From Siphonodentalium dalli (lineage: Eukaryota; Mollusca; Scaphopoda; Gadilida; Siphonodentaliidae), in contig CP136066.1 of assembly GCA_032622095.1 (NCBI GenBank), positions 190,766,816 through 190,830,815 of the forward strand: a stretch of 64,000 bases of DNA, given 5' to 3'. The position numbers and the translations under genes are program-made. Of this stretch, positions 22,106 through 33,561 are shown piece after piece. Within the stretch, counting starts at the first letter, position 1, and every line of letters starts with the position of its first letter. The notes under the pieces are model-generated. The model ran no database searches, had not been told where the DNA came from, and worked only from the letters and a program-made list of their open reading frames with translations.

Positions 22106-22471
22106 AGGGTTTTCGCTAATGAGTAGTTACTTCATTCTCTTTCATTCGTTTCCAAGTATGTTAACAAAATAAGTTTTTAACAAAAAAGCAAGACTGTTTG
22201 TTTAATTTGTTATTTGAACATTCTTACAAAATCCATATGGCATTTCTCGTCATATCCTCTGCAGTTATAATAACCTGACATTCCTGCAAATAATTAGACC
22301 ATTCCAATGAATACTAAAGTACTAAATGAAACAGATATAAAAAATTGACATATCATATGCTCATCTTGTGTTTTCGACTCCAAATTTCATTTCTCCATTG
22401 AGATAAAGAATATCAATTTCATATTTTGTCAAGCAATGGAAGCCCCCATGCAATATATCTGCACTTGTTAG
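22106..22471. other. Noncoding interval
   Basis: AT-rich sequence between the hairpin and the hAT-like element. No gene or repeat is recognised. Confidence 0.4.
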
Positions 22472-23956
22472 TAGTGTTGAAACGATTAGTGCGTCGACTA
22501 GTCTGTACCCGATATCAAAACCATAACATGGTACGGAAAATTCATCGTACATGGCATACACTGGTGACTGGTGCAATGGCGGTCTATTGCGTACCGGTAG
22601 CGCATTTCCCTGCATAGACAACAATTTATTTGGGAAATAATAATGTAGACATCTTGATATTTATCCAACACACTGCATGTGGTTATATAATTAGACATGT
22701 GGTGGATAATGATTAGAAACACGAACATTTATACAGGTTTTAAATTTAATATCAGCGTTCGAGATCACCAATAATCTGGTGCCGAGCGGTGTCAATATGA
22801 AATGTTAATGTTCCGACTAAATACACCTGTAGTATAGGCTACGTGTGGAATACGATAGCCAGTTCTGCGTGGTAGCAGGTGGGTGCAAAGCGCCCAGGAT
22901 ACATGCCCGGGATGGTCAAAAGGTCGAGTGATCGAAAAGAGAGAGTGAGTAGATGGGCGCGAAGCGCCCGGGATGGTCGAAAAGATCGAGTGATCTTCTC
23001 CTTCACCCCACGGTTTGTTGTTGTTGGAGATATAGCACATAGAAAATAGCCATGTCTGAACCCGGCAAAAGCGGACATAATGAATTAATGTTATTTCTTT
23101 GATTGAATTGATTGGATGGATTATTTGGGGAAGAGCCCACGAGCTTTAATATGGGGTGTGAGGGGTGACCCGGTGGGTCTCTTTTAATATATGGTTGAGC
23201 TGAGCGTGTCATCTGGTGCGCTGAAAAAGGAGCGGGGCCCGTGTTATAATTTTAAAATAGTGTTAGTTTGTTAGTTGTTTAAAAAAAACAACCAACCGCA
23301 AGGCAGAGCGTGTGATTCAATGCTATTCAATGCGCCATCATACCGCTATTCTGCTATAGCCAAATGCGCAGAGACAGTATGTTTTGTTTATATCGTTGTT
23401 TCTGGATGGGCCGCCCTACATTCCATAGCACGGGCGTAGGTGAAGACTCTGACAGTTTTATGTGCAGAGTTGTGATCGAGAACTTCAGTCAGTATCATTT
23501 ATATACGGCAGCACCAGTGACGTCACATTAAGCGACCTTCACACAGTGTCGCATCATAACCCGACGGTGCGAGATCAATTGAAATATACACAGTGTCTAG
23601 ATCAAAGCAGTCTCCGACAAATGATAAAGCCGCGTCAATCATTGCCATCATGTCGCAGTGATGTCTTTGACCTCAAATGACGAGTGAGACATTGTGTTGT
23701 CAATTTCATTCTTTCAATTGATAGTCGGGTCGCTGTGTGTGTCTATACTAGTAACACTGTCAATTCCGGGTGCCACCAAACATTATACTTAGAGTAACTT
23801 ACGCACAGTTAACACCGTTTATGCCGGAATCGATATTGAAAACTTTATACATGTAACTAATACACTAAGTTCCGACTAGTCGACAGCAAAATTCAGAGTC
23901 AACGTTCTGACATTTCAGCGTCGACTACAGCTAGTTGATTAATCGTTTCAACCCTA
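22472..23956. mobile_element. hAT-like nonautonomous element, 1485 bp, with perfect 8-bp TSD
   Basis: CTTGTTAG lies at 22464-22471 and again at 23957-23964. Termini TAGTGTTGAAACGATTAGTG and ATCGTTTCAACCCTA are inverted. The 8-bp duplication and TAG ends fit the hAT superfamily. It shares end sequence and the CCGACGGTGCGAGATC segment with 18604-19355 but has an extra 700-bp middle containing two GGGCGCGAAGCGCCC-like palindromes with GGTCGAAAAGATCGAG. No transposase. Confidence 0.85.
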
Positions 23957-23964
23957 CTTGTTAG

Positions 23965-24844
23965 TTATGGGTTTATGTCATGTCCTACACATTTATTTGA
24001 CGTCAAGGGAAGCTATTGCCACTGTGCGTTAGTTTTACATTCTGATCCTTTTTAGGTTACAGTCTTAACCATTGCATCAATGATCATGAAAATGTTCATA
24101 ACCAATGACACGTAGAACGATTAATTTTTGCTTACAACATTTTTTATTTTTAAACTTGCACCCATTATTACAGACTCTACTAGCACCATTAGTCCTACCT
24201 CGAAATTTGTCATGGAAATAGACATTAAACATGGCTGCCACTGGCCATCTTGTTTTTCAGTATTACGCTATGTAAGTCCATTAGAACTGGCTACAGGCCC
24301 TTCCATTGGTCATGTGGATGGGAACGAGTTGTTCGGCCGCTGTCTGCCATTTTGGATTTCAGTACATTTATTATCCAATGTAAATTCATCATGCAGTATT
24401 ATATTGTACCCATAGTATGGTACATTTATTGTCGATGTCCTGATTGACCACTTGTCATTCGTCTGTCCATAGACACTTTATGCATGGTGCGATAACTCAA
24501 ACATTTTCTATGCGATCGGAACCTAATCTGGAATACAGGTCAAGTTCGATCTAATTTATATATATATTGTTATGTCAGTTGACATAGCGCTACAATGTCG
24601 TTGATACTTTCATAAAGATTTTAGCTTTATTTTGTTCATATCTTGTACACATACTATATATATATAATTTATGATTATTTCTTTTTTGGAAATAAACGGT
24701 ATGTTTTCTTCAATTTTGTTCATCATTGTATTTCACCTATCCTCAGGCTGTAGTTACTCCTCTTGGCAATCTGACTGCTTAAATGAAAGGATGCGGCACT
24801 TGTATTCCTCTTGTCCAAAATGTTTTATGATGATATTACTCTGA
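23965..24844. other. Noncoding interval with a minisatellite relic
   Basis: A diverged unit of the 13970-14895 repeat lies at 24226-24345 (AACATGGCTGCCACTGGCCA). The rest is AT-rich without a convincing gene. Confidence 0.45.
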
Positions 24845-25470
24845 ATGGAGCTTTCCACAGAGGCCACACCCACAGCGGTAGTCCCGCCCACTGATAAAAA
24901 TACTTTATCCACATAAATATTGTCTGTTACACGAGATCGACTTCCGAACTGAACACATCAGCACTTGCCCTTATGTTAACTAGCTGAAACAGACTCATGT
25001 ATATGATTCTTGCAAATTTGATCTTTTAACCAGTTTGATTTAAAAAAAAATTATTTAGATTTTATTTTTATTTATTTTTTTTAGATTGAACTTTGATCTG
25101 CTGTTGAACAAAAACAAACTAATAATTTGTTTTTAAAAATTTTAAAAATTTTAAATTATTATATATATAAAAAAAAATTTATAGAATTTTTCAATAGATT
25201 GAATCTTTAAAATTAGTTTTAATAAAAAAAATTTTTTGTTTAATTAAATTTTTATCTTATTTAATTTTAAAATTTAACTTTTTAGAATTTAGATTGAAAC
25301 TTCTTGTTAAAAAATTCAAAAATTTGAAAAAACAATTTTTTTTTATTTGTTTAAAAAAATTAATTTAAAAAATGTCCGCGGCCGGCTCGGCATCTGATTT
25401 GTCGAATATATTCTAATAAATTGCCATTGGGCAGCACTACACTGTGGGCGTGGCCTCTGGAAAGCTCCAT
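24845..25470. mobile_element. TIR element with extremely AT-rich core
   Basis: The arms ATGGAGCTTTCCACAGAGGC (24845) and the reverse complement of GCCTCTGGAAAGCTCCAT (ending 25470) match over about 45 bp with small indels. The core at about 25030-25375 is nearly pure A/T with poly-A and poly-T blocks. Probably a nonautonomous element or fold-back; no ORF. Confidence 0.55.
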
Positions 25471-25484
25471 TAGCACCGTCCTAT

Positions 25485-25700
25485 CATCATCGGAACGATA
25501 CTGATATAGCGATGCTGATCCGGCACCGATATACCACCATCGGAATGATACTGATATGACGATGCTGATCTGGTACCGATATACCATCATCAGAACGATA
25601 CCGATATTACGATGCCGATCTGGTACCGATATAGCATCATCGGATCAATGCCGATATTACGGTGCCGATCTGCAATCATTGGAATGATACTGATATTGGG
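25485..25700. repeat. Minisatellite, about 51-bp unit, four copies
   Basis: Units contain CATCATCGGAACGATACTGA followed by TAT.GCGATGCTGATC and GGTACCGATATA. Copies vary at a few positions. They lie in the right subterminal part of the 12.4-kb insertion. Confidence 0.75.
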
Positions 25701-25804
25701 AGTCTGGGACCCTGAATTAGCACTGGAATATCATTGAAAGGATAGTATATATATACAGCTGATCTTATGAAGCCACTGTGGCACCAGTATACCATCATCG
25801 GATC

Positions 25805-25915
25805 GATACTACTATTTTGGTACCAAAATGGTACCACTCTTTTGGTACCAAAATGGTACCACAATTTTGGCACCAAAATGGTGCCACTATTTTGGTACCA
25901 AAATGGTACCGGCAA
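25805..25915. repeat. Palindromic minisatellite GGTACCAAAATGGTACC
   Basis: Four copies of TTTTGGTACCAAAATGGTAC(C) at about 27-bp spacing; one is GGCACCAAAATGGTGCC with compensating changes on both arms. Each unit can form a cruciform. Confidence 0.8.
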
Positions 25916-26126
25916 AACAGCACTAGCCCGGTGTTCATTCAACAGTATATACTAGATGATTTTACATCACTATATGATATATTGAGTAAGCTAGTAAATC
26001 ACTGAAAAAAATGTGCCACCGCTTTACTGGTGCCATTCCGGTGCATGACCGGGGTGCAACTTCAATGCCAAATCGGCACCGGAAATCCGGTACCAAACTG
26101 GTACCTTTACTGGTGCCAGATCAGCA
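25916..26126. repeat. Palindrome-rich subterminal region, right
   Basis: GGTGCCATTCCGGTGCATGA and ACCAAACTGGTACC-type words mirror the left subterminal region at 13757-13900. Confidence 0.55.
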
Positions 26127-26260
26127 CCGAATTGGTGCCGCAATGTTTACTGGGTATGATTAAACTAAACCTTGTAATTGCTCGTTTACGTACCAGTAAT
26201 ATCATATATGACCAGCCAATCCTTTACCTCTGCCAATTTATTACTCATATTTCAACTCAG

Positions 26261-27028
26261 ATGTCACTCAGCGAGCTTGAGAAATACTGTAATAAACCAT
26301 CAAAACCAGTCACATGTACACGCACCACATAGCTATATTACTCTCAGATAGTAAAGGGATGTATCTCAGGAATAAACTGCCACCACGTAAAGAACAATCA
26401 CACAGCCATAAATCCATCAAATTCTGGTGCGTTAAAGGAAACAGCTATCAGAGAGCGGCTTCGTGGCTACGAAAAACCTGCGAACTGAGCTTGCACCACT
26501 AAAGGGAGAGAAAATTCACATATACATCGGTACATGTGACATTACAGAGAGAGACAGAACACACGGGTACATCAGTTTATCTGAGAAACACCAATAGGCC
26601 AGATAAGGCTATTGACAGCATAGCAGAAGACATACGTGACATAAAGAAAACTGTCCAACTCCACGAAAGAAAGGTAAAACTAACATTCTTGGAAACACCT
26701 GTCTACTGAATTGTTGAGTTCAACCGCAAACAAAAACATCCTGATCCATCTAAGTTTGCCGACAGTAACGATACTCTTCAAGAACAAGTATATGAACTGA
26801 ACAAATACATCAGACACCAGAATAGACACATCGAGTCTCACTCACCGGAGTTCTCATCTGACATCTGTACGAACTCTATAACAACGAAGAAAAACTCCAA
26901 GTTGCCGAGGAAAATCTACAACTACCATCTATACACCGATGGACTACACCCATCAGACACACTTTTAAAAGCGTGGCTCAAAAAGATCTCAGAACAGATG
27001 AAAAAAGACTGCTGGGGGATTAGAAGCC
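26261..27028 (+). pseudogene. LINE ORF1 remnant
   Basis: A start MSLSELEKYCNKPSKP is followed by frame-broken segments: KIHIYIGTCDITERDRTHGY, then DLHxxDS-like helical sequence and YELNKYIRHQNR, ending at LYTDGLHPSDTLLKAWLKKI. The TGTCD and DGLHPS segments resemble the esterase-like ORF1 of CR1-group elements. I rate that as a family resemblance, not a proof. Confidence 0.6.
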
Positions 27029-27212
27029 AGTGCAAACGCTCCTTATCACACAAGTCTGTCGTGGGTATTTCCACGCTATACTTGTAACTGTGGGAAGGTT
27101 TGTACTGTACTTACTACTGCCACTTGCCCTACCAACCCATTTGTTTGGACAAAAATCCACCCTACACCTGAGCTGCATAGCAACGCTAAATCAGAAAAGA
27201 CTAAGATCAGTA

Positions 27213-28555
27213 ATGCACCCATTACCCACCAAACCCAACAATATCTTTGCAGTGACTGTTATTCTTCTAATGTTATCTGGAGATGTAGAAGTAAACCCTG
27301 GACCGAGAAAGGCAGTGGCTGCAAACATCTTCTCATGTGGCTTCTGCGAAGACGCAGTTACGTGGGCAAACGGAGGACCTGCTGTGATAACTGCAGTGTG
27401 TGGTATCACAAATCATGTCTGGAAATGAACACCAGGGACTTGAGCAACGTGAAGAACATATCATGACTATGCTGCCGATGCGATAAAATCAGCGTATCAA
27501 CATTTACATTCCATAGCTTCGAGATTGACTGCTCAAACTAATACGACCCACTTAGCCAGTCCAACATATCCATCAACACTGCATTAAACAGTGCAATATT
27601 CACAACCACTTCCAGAAAGATCAGGAGGTAAGCATGCCGGGAGGAGTAAATCAGCATCAAACCAACACCATGAAGTATGTGGATGTAAACAAAAAGATAA
27701 CCTGAGAATTATGACGGACAACTGCAGGAGCATCAAAGATAAGTCATCAGAATTCCTCGCCGTGGTTCATTACACCCAACCCGATATCATCTGTGGAACG
27801 GAATCTTGGCTCAAAGAAATAACAGAACACATCGCCAAATGCCATCAAGTCATGTGAAGTGTTCCCACCAGGCTATAAATGACCGGTACATGGATGGAGA
27901 TCAGGCTGGTGGAGGTGTATTCATACTAATCAACTAGGACCTGACATCCGAAGAGAAGGCAGACTTCATCACAGAATGTGAGATGGAATGGGTAAAGGTC
28001 AAAATGCGAGGCAAGAGAGACATGTACATCGGCTCATTCCATATGCCACACAGACAATTTGAATACATTGAACTGAAGAATCACTGAAGATGCCAAATGA
28101 GCACGACCAAGATGTTTTAGTAACGGGCTACTTCAACTGCCCAAACATCAACTGGGACATACTGGCAACAGCACCAAACTCACAAGATCGAGATGTCCAA
28201 ACACTGCTCATTGATGTCGCAAACCACCTGACTCAAGTACAGAGGGGAAAACAATCCGCGACCTGCTCTTCACGTCCTTCGGTCATCAAAACAACCACCA
28301 ACATCCCTGGAATATCAGACCACGACATAATAATAACAGAAATGGAATCTAGACCGTACTACACATCTAAACGGAGAAGACTGTATGACTACAAAAGAGC
28401 CAAAATGGGAGGAATCAGATCAGACGTGAGAGGAAAATACAGCGAAATAATATGCATGAAGGGAGGAAAGAAGAGCATCAAAACATCTGGGCATACTTCA
28501 GGGACTGTATCTCAAAGTCAATTGAGGAAAATATCCCATCAAAAGAAATAAATTA
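27213..28555 (+). pseudogene. LINE ORF2 remnant: 2A-like motif, PHD-like finger, APE endonuclease
   Basis: The start MHPLPTKPNNIFAV is followed by a hydrophobic stretch and SGDVEVNPGPRK. A PHD-like finger runs across a frame change (CGFCEDAVTW, then CCDNCSVWYHKSCL). The APE endonuclease motifs are DNCRSIKDKSSEF, QPDIICGTESWL, and VTGYFNCPNINWD followed later by ISDHDIIITEME. The Gly-Tyr at the usual GDFNCP site (GYFNCP) removes a catalytic aspartate. The frame then enters KRRRLYDYKRA and stops where RT should begin. Confidence 0.82.
27279..27305 (+). other. 2A-like ribosome-skipping motif
   Basis: Codons give GDVEVNPGP, an exact match to the D-x-E-x-N-P-G-P 2A consensus, just after the hydrophobic segment IFAVTVILLMLS. 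2A-like peptides of this kind are known from APE-type non-LTR retrotransposons of marine invertebrates. Predicted cleavage would separate a short hydrophobic leader from the PHD-APE protein. Confidence 0.8.
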
Positions 28556-28960
28556 GAACGTATACAGAGAAGAGGAGCTCGCTTCATAAACAAAACAACT
28601 ACAGAAGTCGAGAAAGGGAGACATGACAAAAATCCGGAAGGACCTCCAACTGACAACATTGGAGAAGAGACGAAATATTGACAGGCTGGCCCTTATGAAT
28701 AAGGTGGTGGGTGGGCTGGTCCCGGCTATTCCCCATCAACAACACTTTACACCCTGCAAACAGCGTATACGGAAGAAAAGCCAGCACCGTAAAGACTACG
28801 TTATGAGTTAGCTACCACGACACCTCATCCGTAACCACACAAAGTGCTATATTCCACCATCACATAACAGAAACCAGTTCGCAAACTCGTTCTTTGTTCG
28901 AACCATATGTGACCGGAATCAGCTTCAGTAATCAACAATTAATAAAACCGAGCCAGTGGA
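28551..28960 (+). pseudogene. LINE 3' remnant, C-terminal RT tail
   Basis: A frame contains LERIQRRGARFINKTTTEVE, then LEKRRNIDRLALMNKVVGGL, typical of the segment after the RT thumb in CR1/L2 elements (usual form QRRAARF...ERR...L.KI..GL). It directly follows the end of the APE region, so several hundred RT residues are missing. Confidence 0.75.
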
Positions 28961-31145
28961 TTCCTTCAAGAGCGCACTCGAGGAAACCATCAAGACCTTT
29001 CTCCCGCTGCATATACATGTATGCCAGTACTGGATTCTGCAGCGTAAAGATAGATACAGATATATAGAGGTAACTCCGTGCATGGTGATAGAAAACATCA
29101 CATAAGAAAGAATATCGCGTTTTTGCATGCCGATTTCTAATTAGTCCATGATACTGTTCTGAGTATATAAATTCAATACAGCAATTAGTTTTATCTGTTG
29201 ACATATTATGAAATGAGCAATCACTAAGCTTATTTGTATCTATGCACATATGTATGACGCTTCTTGCATATGTTTGGGATGATTTATCTGGGAGAAATTA
29301 AACTCGTGGATCCATAAAGATTAATTTATATATGCCTGTGATATTGAGTTGATCACATAACTCTAACTTACACTCAATTACTTTTATCCCACTAAACCAC
29401 TACATCAATGACGAAGTGGTGTTTACGAATCCCGATCAGCAGCAGATATATGAGATCCATTTAAGCGAAAATAACTTTCGAATATCTGTGAAAGTTTGGG
29501 GGTATGTGGTTTATGTGTGCACTGAGTATATTGAATCCGTGGTAAGATATGTGCTGTCTTTCCGACACCCATAAGCATACCATGTCGTGATAAGGCGTAG
29601 GCGTAATAGACCAAACCATAAACACAATTTGAATATATATATATATATCAAGACTAATGACTGGTGTTTATTGTGAATTGCCTTATACATGTCGCGATTT
29701 CAATTGTGTTTATATTTGCTACTAGCCAACAGTTTTTCATTACTTACCATTTTATCCAATTCAAATGCCATCTGGCTCAAAAGAATCGTGGACAACACAT
29801 CTTTTTTTTCAGTGACATTCTAGTTTTCTAGTGAGTTGCCGGGCTTATGGATATAATCCAACGGCAATCATAAATGGAACACCAACGTGCATGTTCAGTG
29901 GAGATTATCGCACTGTCACCTGTGTATCAATAAAATGTATTAGCATGAGAGATATTACCATACAAGTAGTCCGGACCCACGTCCCTAAGAACTAATACAG
30001 ATATAATGTCCGCCGGAGATATAGAAGATTCAAGTTCAATTAGTCGAGCCCGGACACTCAATATCTTCTGTTTGTAACATATATGAATCCGATTGACATT
30101 CACAACAATTTAACGCACATATTACTCGAGAATAAAATATCAATGTACGGAAAATCATGCACACCAAGCAACATACGGCGAGAACAACTTATATGCATAG
30201 GTGTGCGGTGTTGTTCTCTTGTTGGGCGCTGGGCCAAAACTCGGAAGATTATACAAAGCAGCAAACTCTTGACCACTATAACTAATGTGTATAACGCTGA
30301 TTGCATTATATGGATATTATAGTCCCATTTTATGTCGTTAAAGAGCATTTTGTGTGTGTGCGATGATGAACTCGTGTTACATTAAAAGGTAGTTACTACG
30401 GTGTGTGAACTTTGATTGCTCGTGGACTCATATCCCACTTTCCCAAAACCAGAGATCGATTAGATATCTTATTTGCTGGATTTCAAAATGTTACTGCATA
30501 TAACAATAGATAGTGATTCTGTTATTTAATGTTTCATTTGCCCAAAACTGTTAAAACTTGCAAGGCTCTCTGAAAAACGTTGGTGGAAATTAAAAAGGTC
30601 ATGTTAAGGAGGACTGCACATTCTAGACTATCACAATATATTAACGATTATTCTATTTATTTGACACATCTATATCGCCCGCTGCCGTTGGTGTAATTCG
30701 GCAAATTAAACTATTTAAGTCATTCTCGGAATTTCGCTGAGTGTTTTTTTAATTTGATTGGTTTGTCTTTCTCCAACTATTTGATATAAAGTTCCTGATA
30801 ATTGCTAAACAAAACAACCTAAACATTCAACAAATGCATATTTTCATCCAGTGTTAATCCTCGTGACACACATGCGTCATAGCTAAGGGTGTGACATTTG
30901 GAACCTGGCGTAGGATACTACTAAACCAATGGCAACATGAAAGACACGGTTTACCCGCCTGTACGGAGCTGATCGACGGTTTAAGGAAGTTAATTTGAGA
31001 CAATCATGTCAAAGCTTTGTCTGAGAAAAATGTTGTCTTACCACCTTCACTCAAACACAACATATCGCCGTCTAATATAAACACACATATTCTAAACAAT
31101 ATATAGCTGCAAACAATTTGACAAATTTTGACCGGCTTTCGTATT
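28961..31145. other. Noncoding sequence, duplicated
   Basis: No convincing ORF, RNA gene or element. A short AT dinucleotide run lies near 29635. The equivalent sequence is 51171-53336. Confidence 0.5.
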
Positions 31146-32110
31146 TATTGTTCGCAAAGTGTTGACATTAGAATTAGCCGTCATGTTGGGCGCCAACTTG
31201 GATTTTGATTGTCTTCTAAGACCAGATGTGGTTGCAAATTTTACATTGTATGTTTCTTCTTTGTATTCAAAACAAAGTAATTCCGAGCGATTTGCTCAAT
31301 TCTTTGCATTCTGGACTAGAGTCACAAGTGCCGCCATTTTGTGGACGTTTCTGACTGTGGTGGTTAAGTTTTTGTTACTAATTCTCCAACTGATAAGATG
31401 GAATAATGGTGAAACTACTGTTCGATATGAAATATCGTCTATGTAGTCACTCCATTGATATACAATATGACAGAGGACGTCTCCTTTATAGTTAGTTCGT
31501 ATGTCCGTTCGCTAAGTGTTATAATTAAAAGTGTACGCCATATTTGAAGCCATCTTGGAGTTTTTTTTACCATTATAATAGTGAATATGGATGTAAATTC
31601 ATACCTGTCACTTCGTATGTGTGTTCTACATGAAATAACACAAAATACTGGGAATCATGCTATCACCCGTGGTTCCAATCCCAGGCGATAACTTTATTTC
31701 GAAGTTTATGGCATTGGACGGAGGGATATATTTGTATTTTACCAATTGAAAAGATGTATTAATGATGAAATTAATGTTTGATATGAAATGTTATTCTATG
31801 TAGTCATTACAATTGTATAGATTTTACCACCGAGGACGTTCCTTTTCTGGATTGTTCGTATGTCGCTTCACCAAGTCTTAAAATAAAAACTGACTGCCAT
31901 ATTGGACGCCATCTTGGATTTTGATACTCTTCTAATAGTGAATATGGTGAGAAATTCGTACTTTACACTTATGTGTGTTCTACACTAAATAAAAGCCAAT
32001 ACTAGGCATTATTCTATCATTCTGGGATCCAATCCCCGGCGATGGATATAATTCGCATTTTATGACATTGGGGAGGGTTATGTTTTTGCCTATTATCGCA
32101 AGCTTTTAGG
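31146..32110. repeat. Imperfect tandem repeat, unit of roughly 350 bp
   Basis: Three diverged units contain CGCCATATTGGACGCCATCT or its variant, AATAGTGAATATGG, TATGTGTGTTCTACA and CCAATCCC.GGCGAT. A 95-codon frame at 31159-31446 is inside the first unit and has no recognisable domain; I do not call it a gene. The equivalent is 53337-54300. Confidence 0.55.
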
Positions 32111-33300
32111 GAAAGGATAAAGCTAATAACTGACGGTAGAAAATACTCCAATCTTTCCAAACATATATGACAAGATAAGCTAGGTCCAGCGTGCAATTTT
32201 TGTACAGAGTTCATGGGCTACAGTTTCTCTGAATCGTCATGATTGTTTTATTTTTACGCAGAACTTTACATTCTCTACCATGACGATGAAAACAGCCTAA
32301 TTTTCCGGTAGGGTACTATCAAAAATAGTCTCACCATACATAGCTGCCACCAATTCCGGCAAGGCCAAGAATCATTTCCATAAATGATATAGATTTACCT
32401 TCCAGAAAAAGTTGGCTTCAACTTGTTCTACCGAGGGTAGGGGTATCCGACAACTTTTGGCATTTGGCCGCTCGATTGAGTAAATGATTTCTCGCACACA
32501 TCACGCTGATAAATTGCAAATCTCGTTGACTAAAATTTTACTCAACATTTACTCAACCGTAGCGTAACTATACCACCAAGCAACGCTGACTAAAAAAACA
32601 TTATTTACGCTAACTATATATTTAGTTTGACTAATCAATATTGGAAATAATCGAATTGACAGCAGGCGTTGTTAGTATACATGTAGGCCCTATCCATGAA
32701 CTGCTTTTAGACTCACATGTCCGGTACTTGAGGGTATTCATAGGTAAAAATGTCATGTTGCCGTGGCAACGAGGACTTAAAATTGACACCGATTGTGTGA
32801 AATTACAAATTTGTTGTTTTATGTGGCAATCAAGATAATTTATTCAGTGCAGTTTTAGACATTAATTTTTCTGGCGGAATAACAGCATTATGTTATGGCA
32901 AGGATCCGGGGGGTGGTCGTTGTGACCAAAGAATTTTCTGAATGGGATGACGTTTACAATGAACAATATCCGAGAAAAGCAGATGACAGAACTGAAAACT
33001 ATTTGAAAATGTATTGTTTCGTTCTTTTGTCCTACAACAGTCGCACTTTCCGCGGTGCGGCGTAATCCAAGTTCGTACTGTATCTACGGTGTCAATGACA
33101 CATTTTTGGACATCGGATTAACCCGGTGACGATTCTATCCGATTCAGCGCATCGAAAACACCCCAATACCAAATTTAAGTTCGATAACGTAAGACACTGT
33201 AAGAGCAATAATATACGCAATTTATAGATACATTTTCTAATTACAAGGTCATTAACATCGCGTTCATTTAGTATTTTTCGTAGCATTCACATGGATTAAC
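32111..33300. other. Noncoding sequence with one relic finger
   Basis: On the minus strand near 32465-32510 lies one decayed finger (CxVCEKSF-like), an old fragment of the zinc-finger family far from the arrays. The equivalent is 54655-54700. Nothing else coding is supported. Confidence 0.5.
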
Positions 33301-33321
33301 AGTTTACTACTGCGTGAATTC

Positions 33322-33470
33322 GATTGGCTAAAGAAAAGGGAACATTTTATGATTGGCTGCAATGCGCACACAACTCGATTCCAAACACAAAATGCATCAT
33401 GAAAAATATATTGTCTCGTGAAGCAGATATAAAATTTGTATCTCCTCTGCGTCCGAGAATTTATATAAAT
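33322..33470 (+). promoter_or_regulatory. Promoter-like patch: two CCAAT-type boxes and a TATA box
   Basis: GATTGGCTA (33322) and GATTGGCTG (33351) are reverse CCAAT boxes, and TATATAAA lies at 33462-33469. The arrangement would start transcription rightward at about 33490-33500, antisense into the 3' flank and array B1. The copy at 55507-55654 points at array C. No ORF follows, so any product would be noncoding. Confidence 0.4.
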
Positions 33471-33561
33471 AAAGAGCCAAATAGTCTTAAAAAATAACCT
33501 CAACTTGTACAAGCACAGCAGTGGTGTCCCTGGATATATTTATTGTTTAACTTGATGCACA

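Larger units (their letters stand above)
13729..26154. mobile_element. 12.4-kb TA-flanked insertion with 28-bp perfect TIRs
   Basis: The first 28 bases (CCCAGTAAACATTGCGGCAC...) are the exact reverse complement of the last 28 (26127-26154). TA flanks both ends. Unit 2 lacks the whole segment and reads through at 48363/48364 with TATA in place of TA plus element plus TA. The terminal regions are rich in GGTGCC and GGTACC palindromes. No long transposase ORF is present. The interior holds exon-like segments and several nested elements. The family is probably a TA-target DNA transposon, acting as a nonautonomous or composite unit. Confidence 0.85.
26158..28960 (+). mobile_element. CR1/L2-like LINE remnant, copy 1
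   Basis: The order is an ORF1 remnant, an ORF2 start with 2A-like motif and PHD-like finger, APE endonuclease, then directly the C-terminal tail of the reverse transcriptase region. The RT core is deleted at about 28550. Multiple stops and frameshifts show decay. Unit 2 holds the same deleted copy (48366-51170), so deletion preceded duplication. Exact ends are uncertain. Confidence 0.8.

Noticed and set aside
29635-29655. AT dinucleotide run
   Set aside because: A short microsatellite of no special note; its length differs slightly in unit 2.
31159-31446. 95-codon plus-strand ORF conserved in unit 2
   Set aside because: It lies in the first unit of an imperfect noncoding repeat, has no domain, and conservation follows from the recent duplication.
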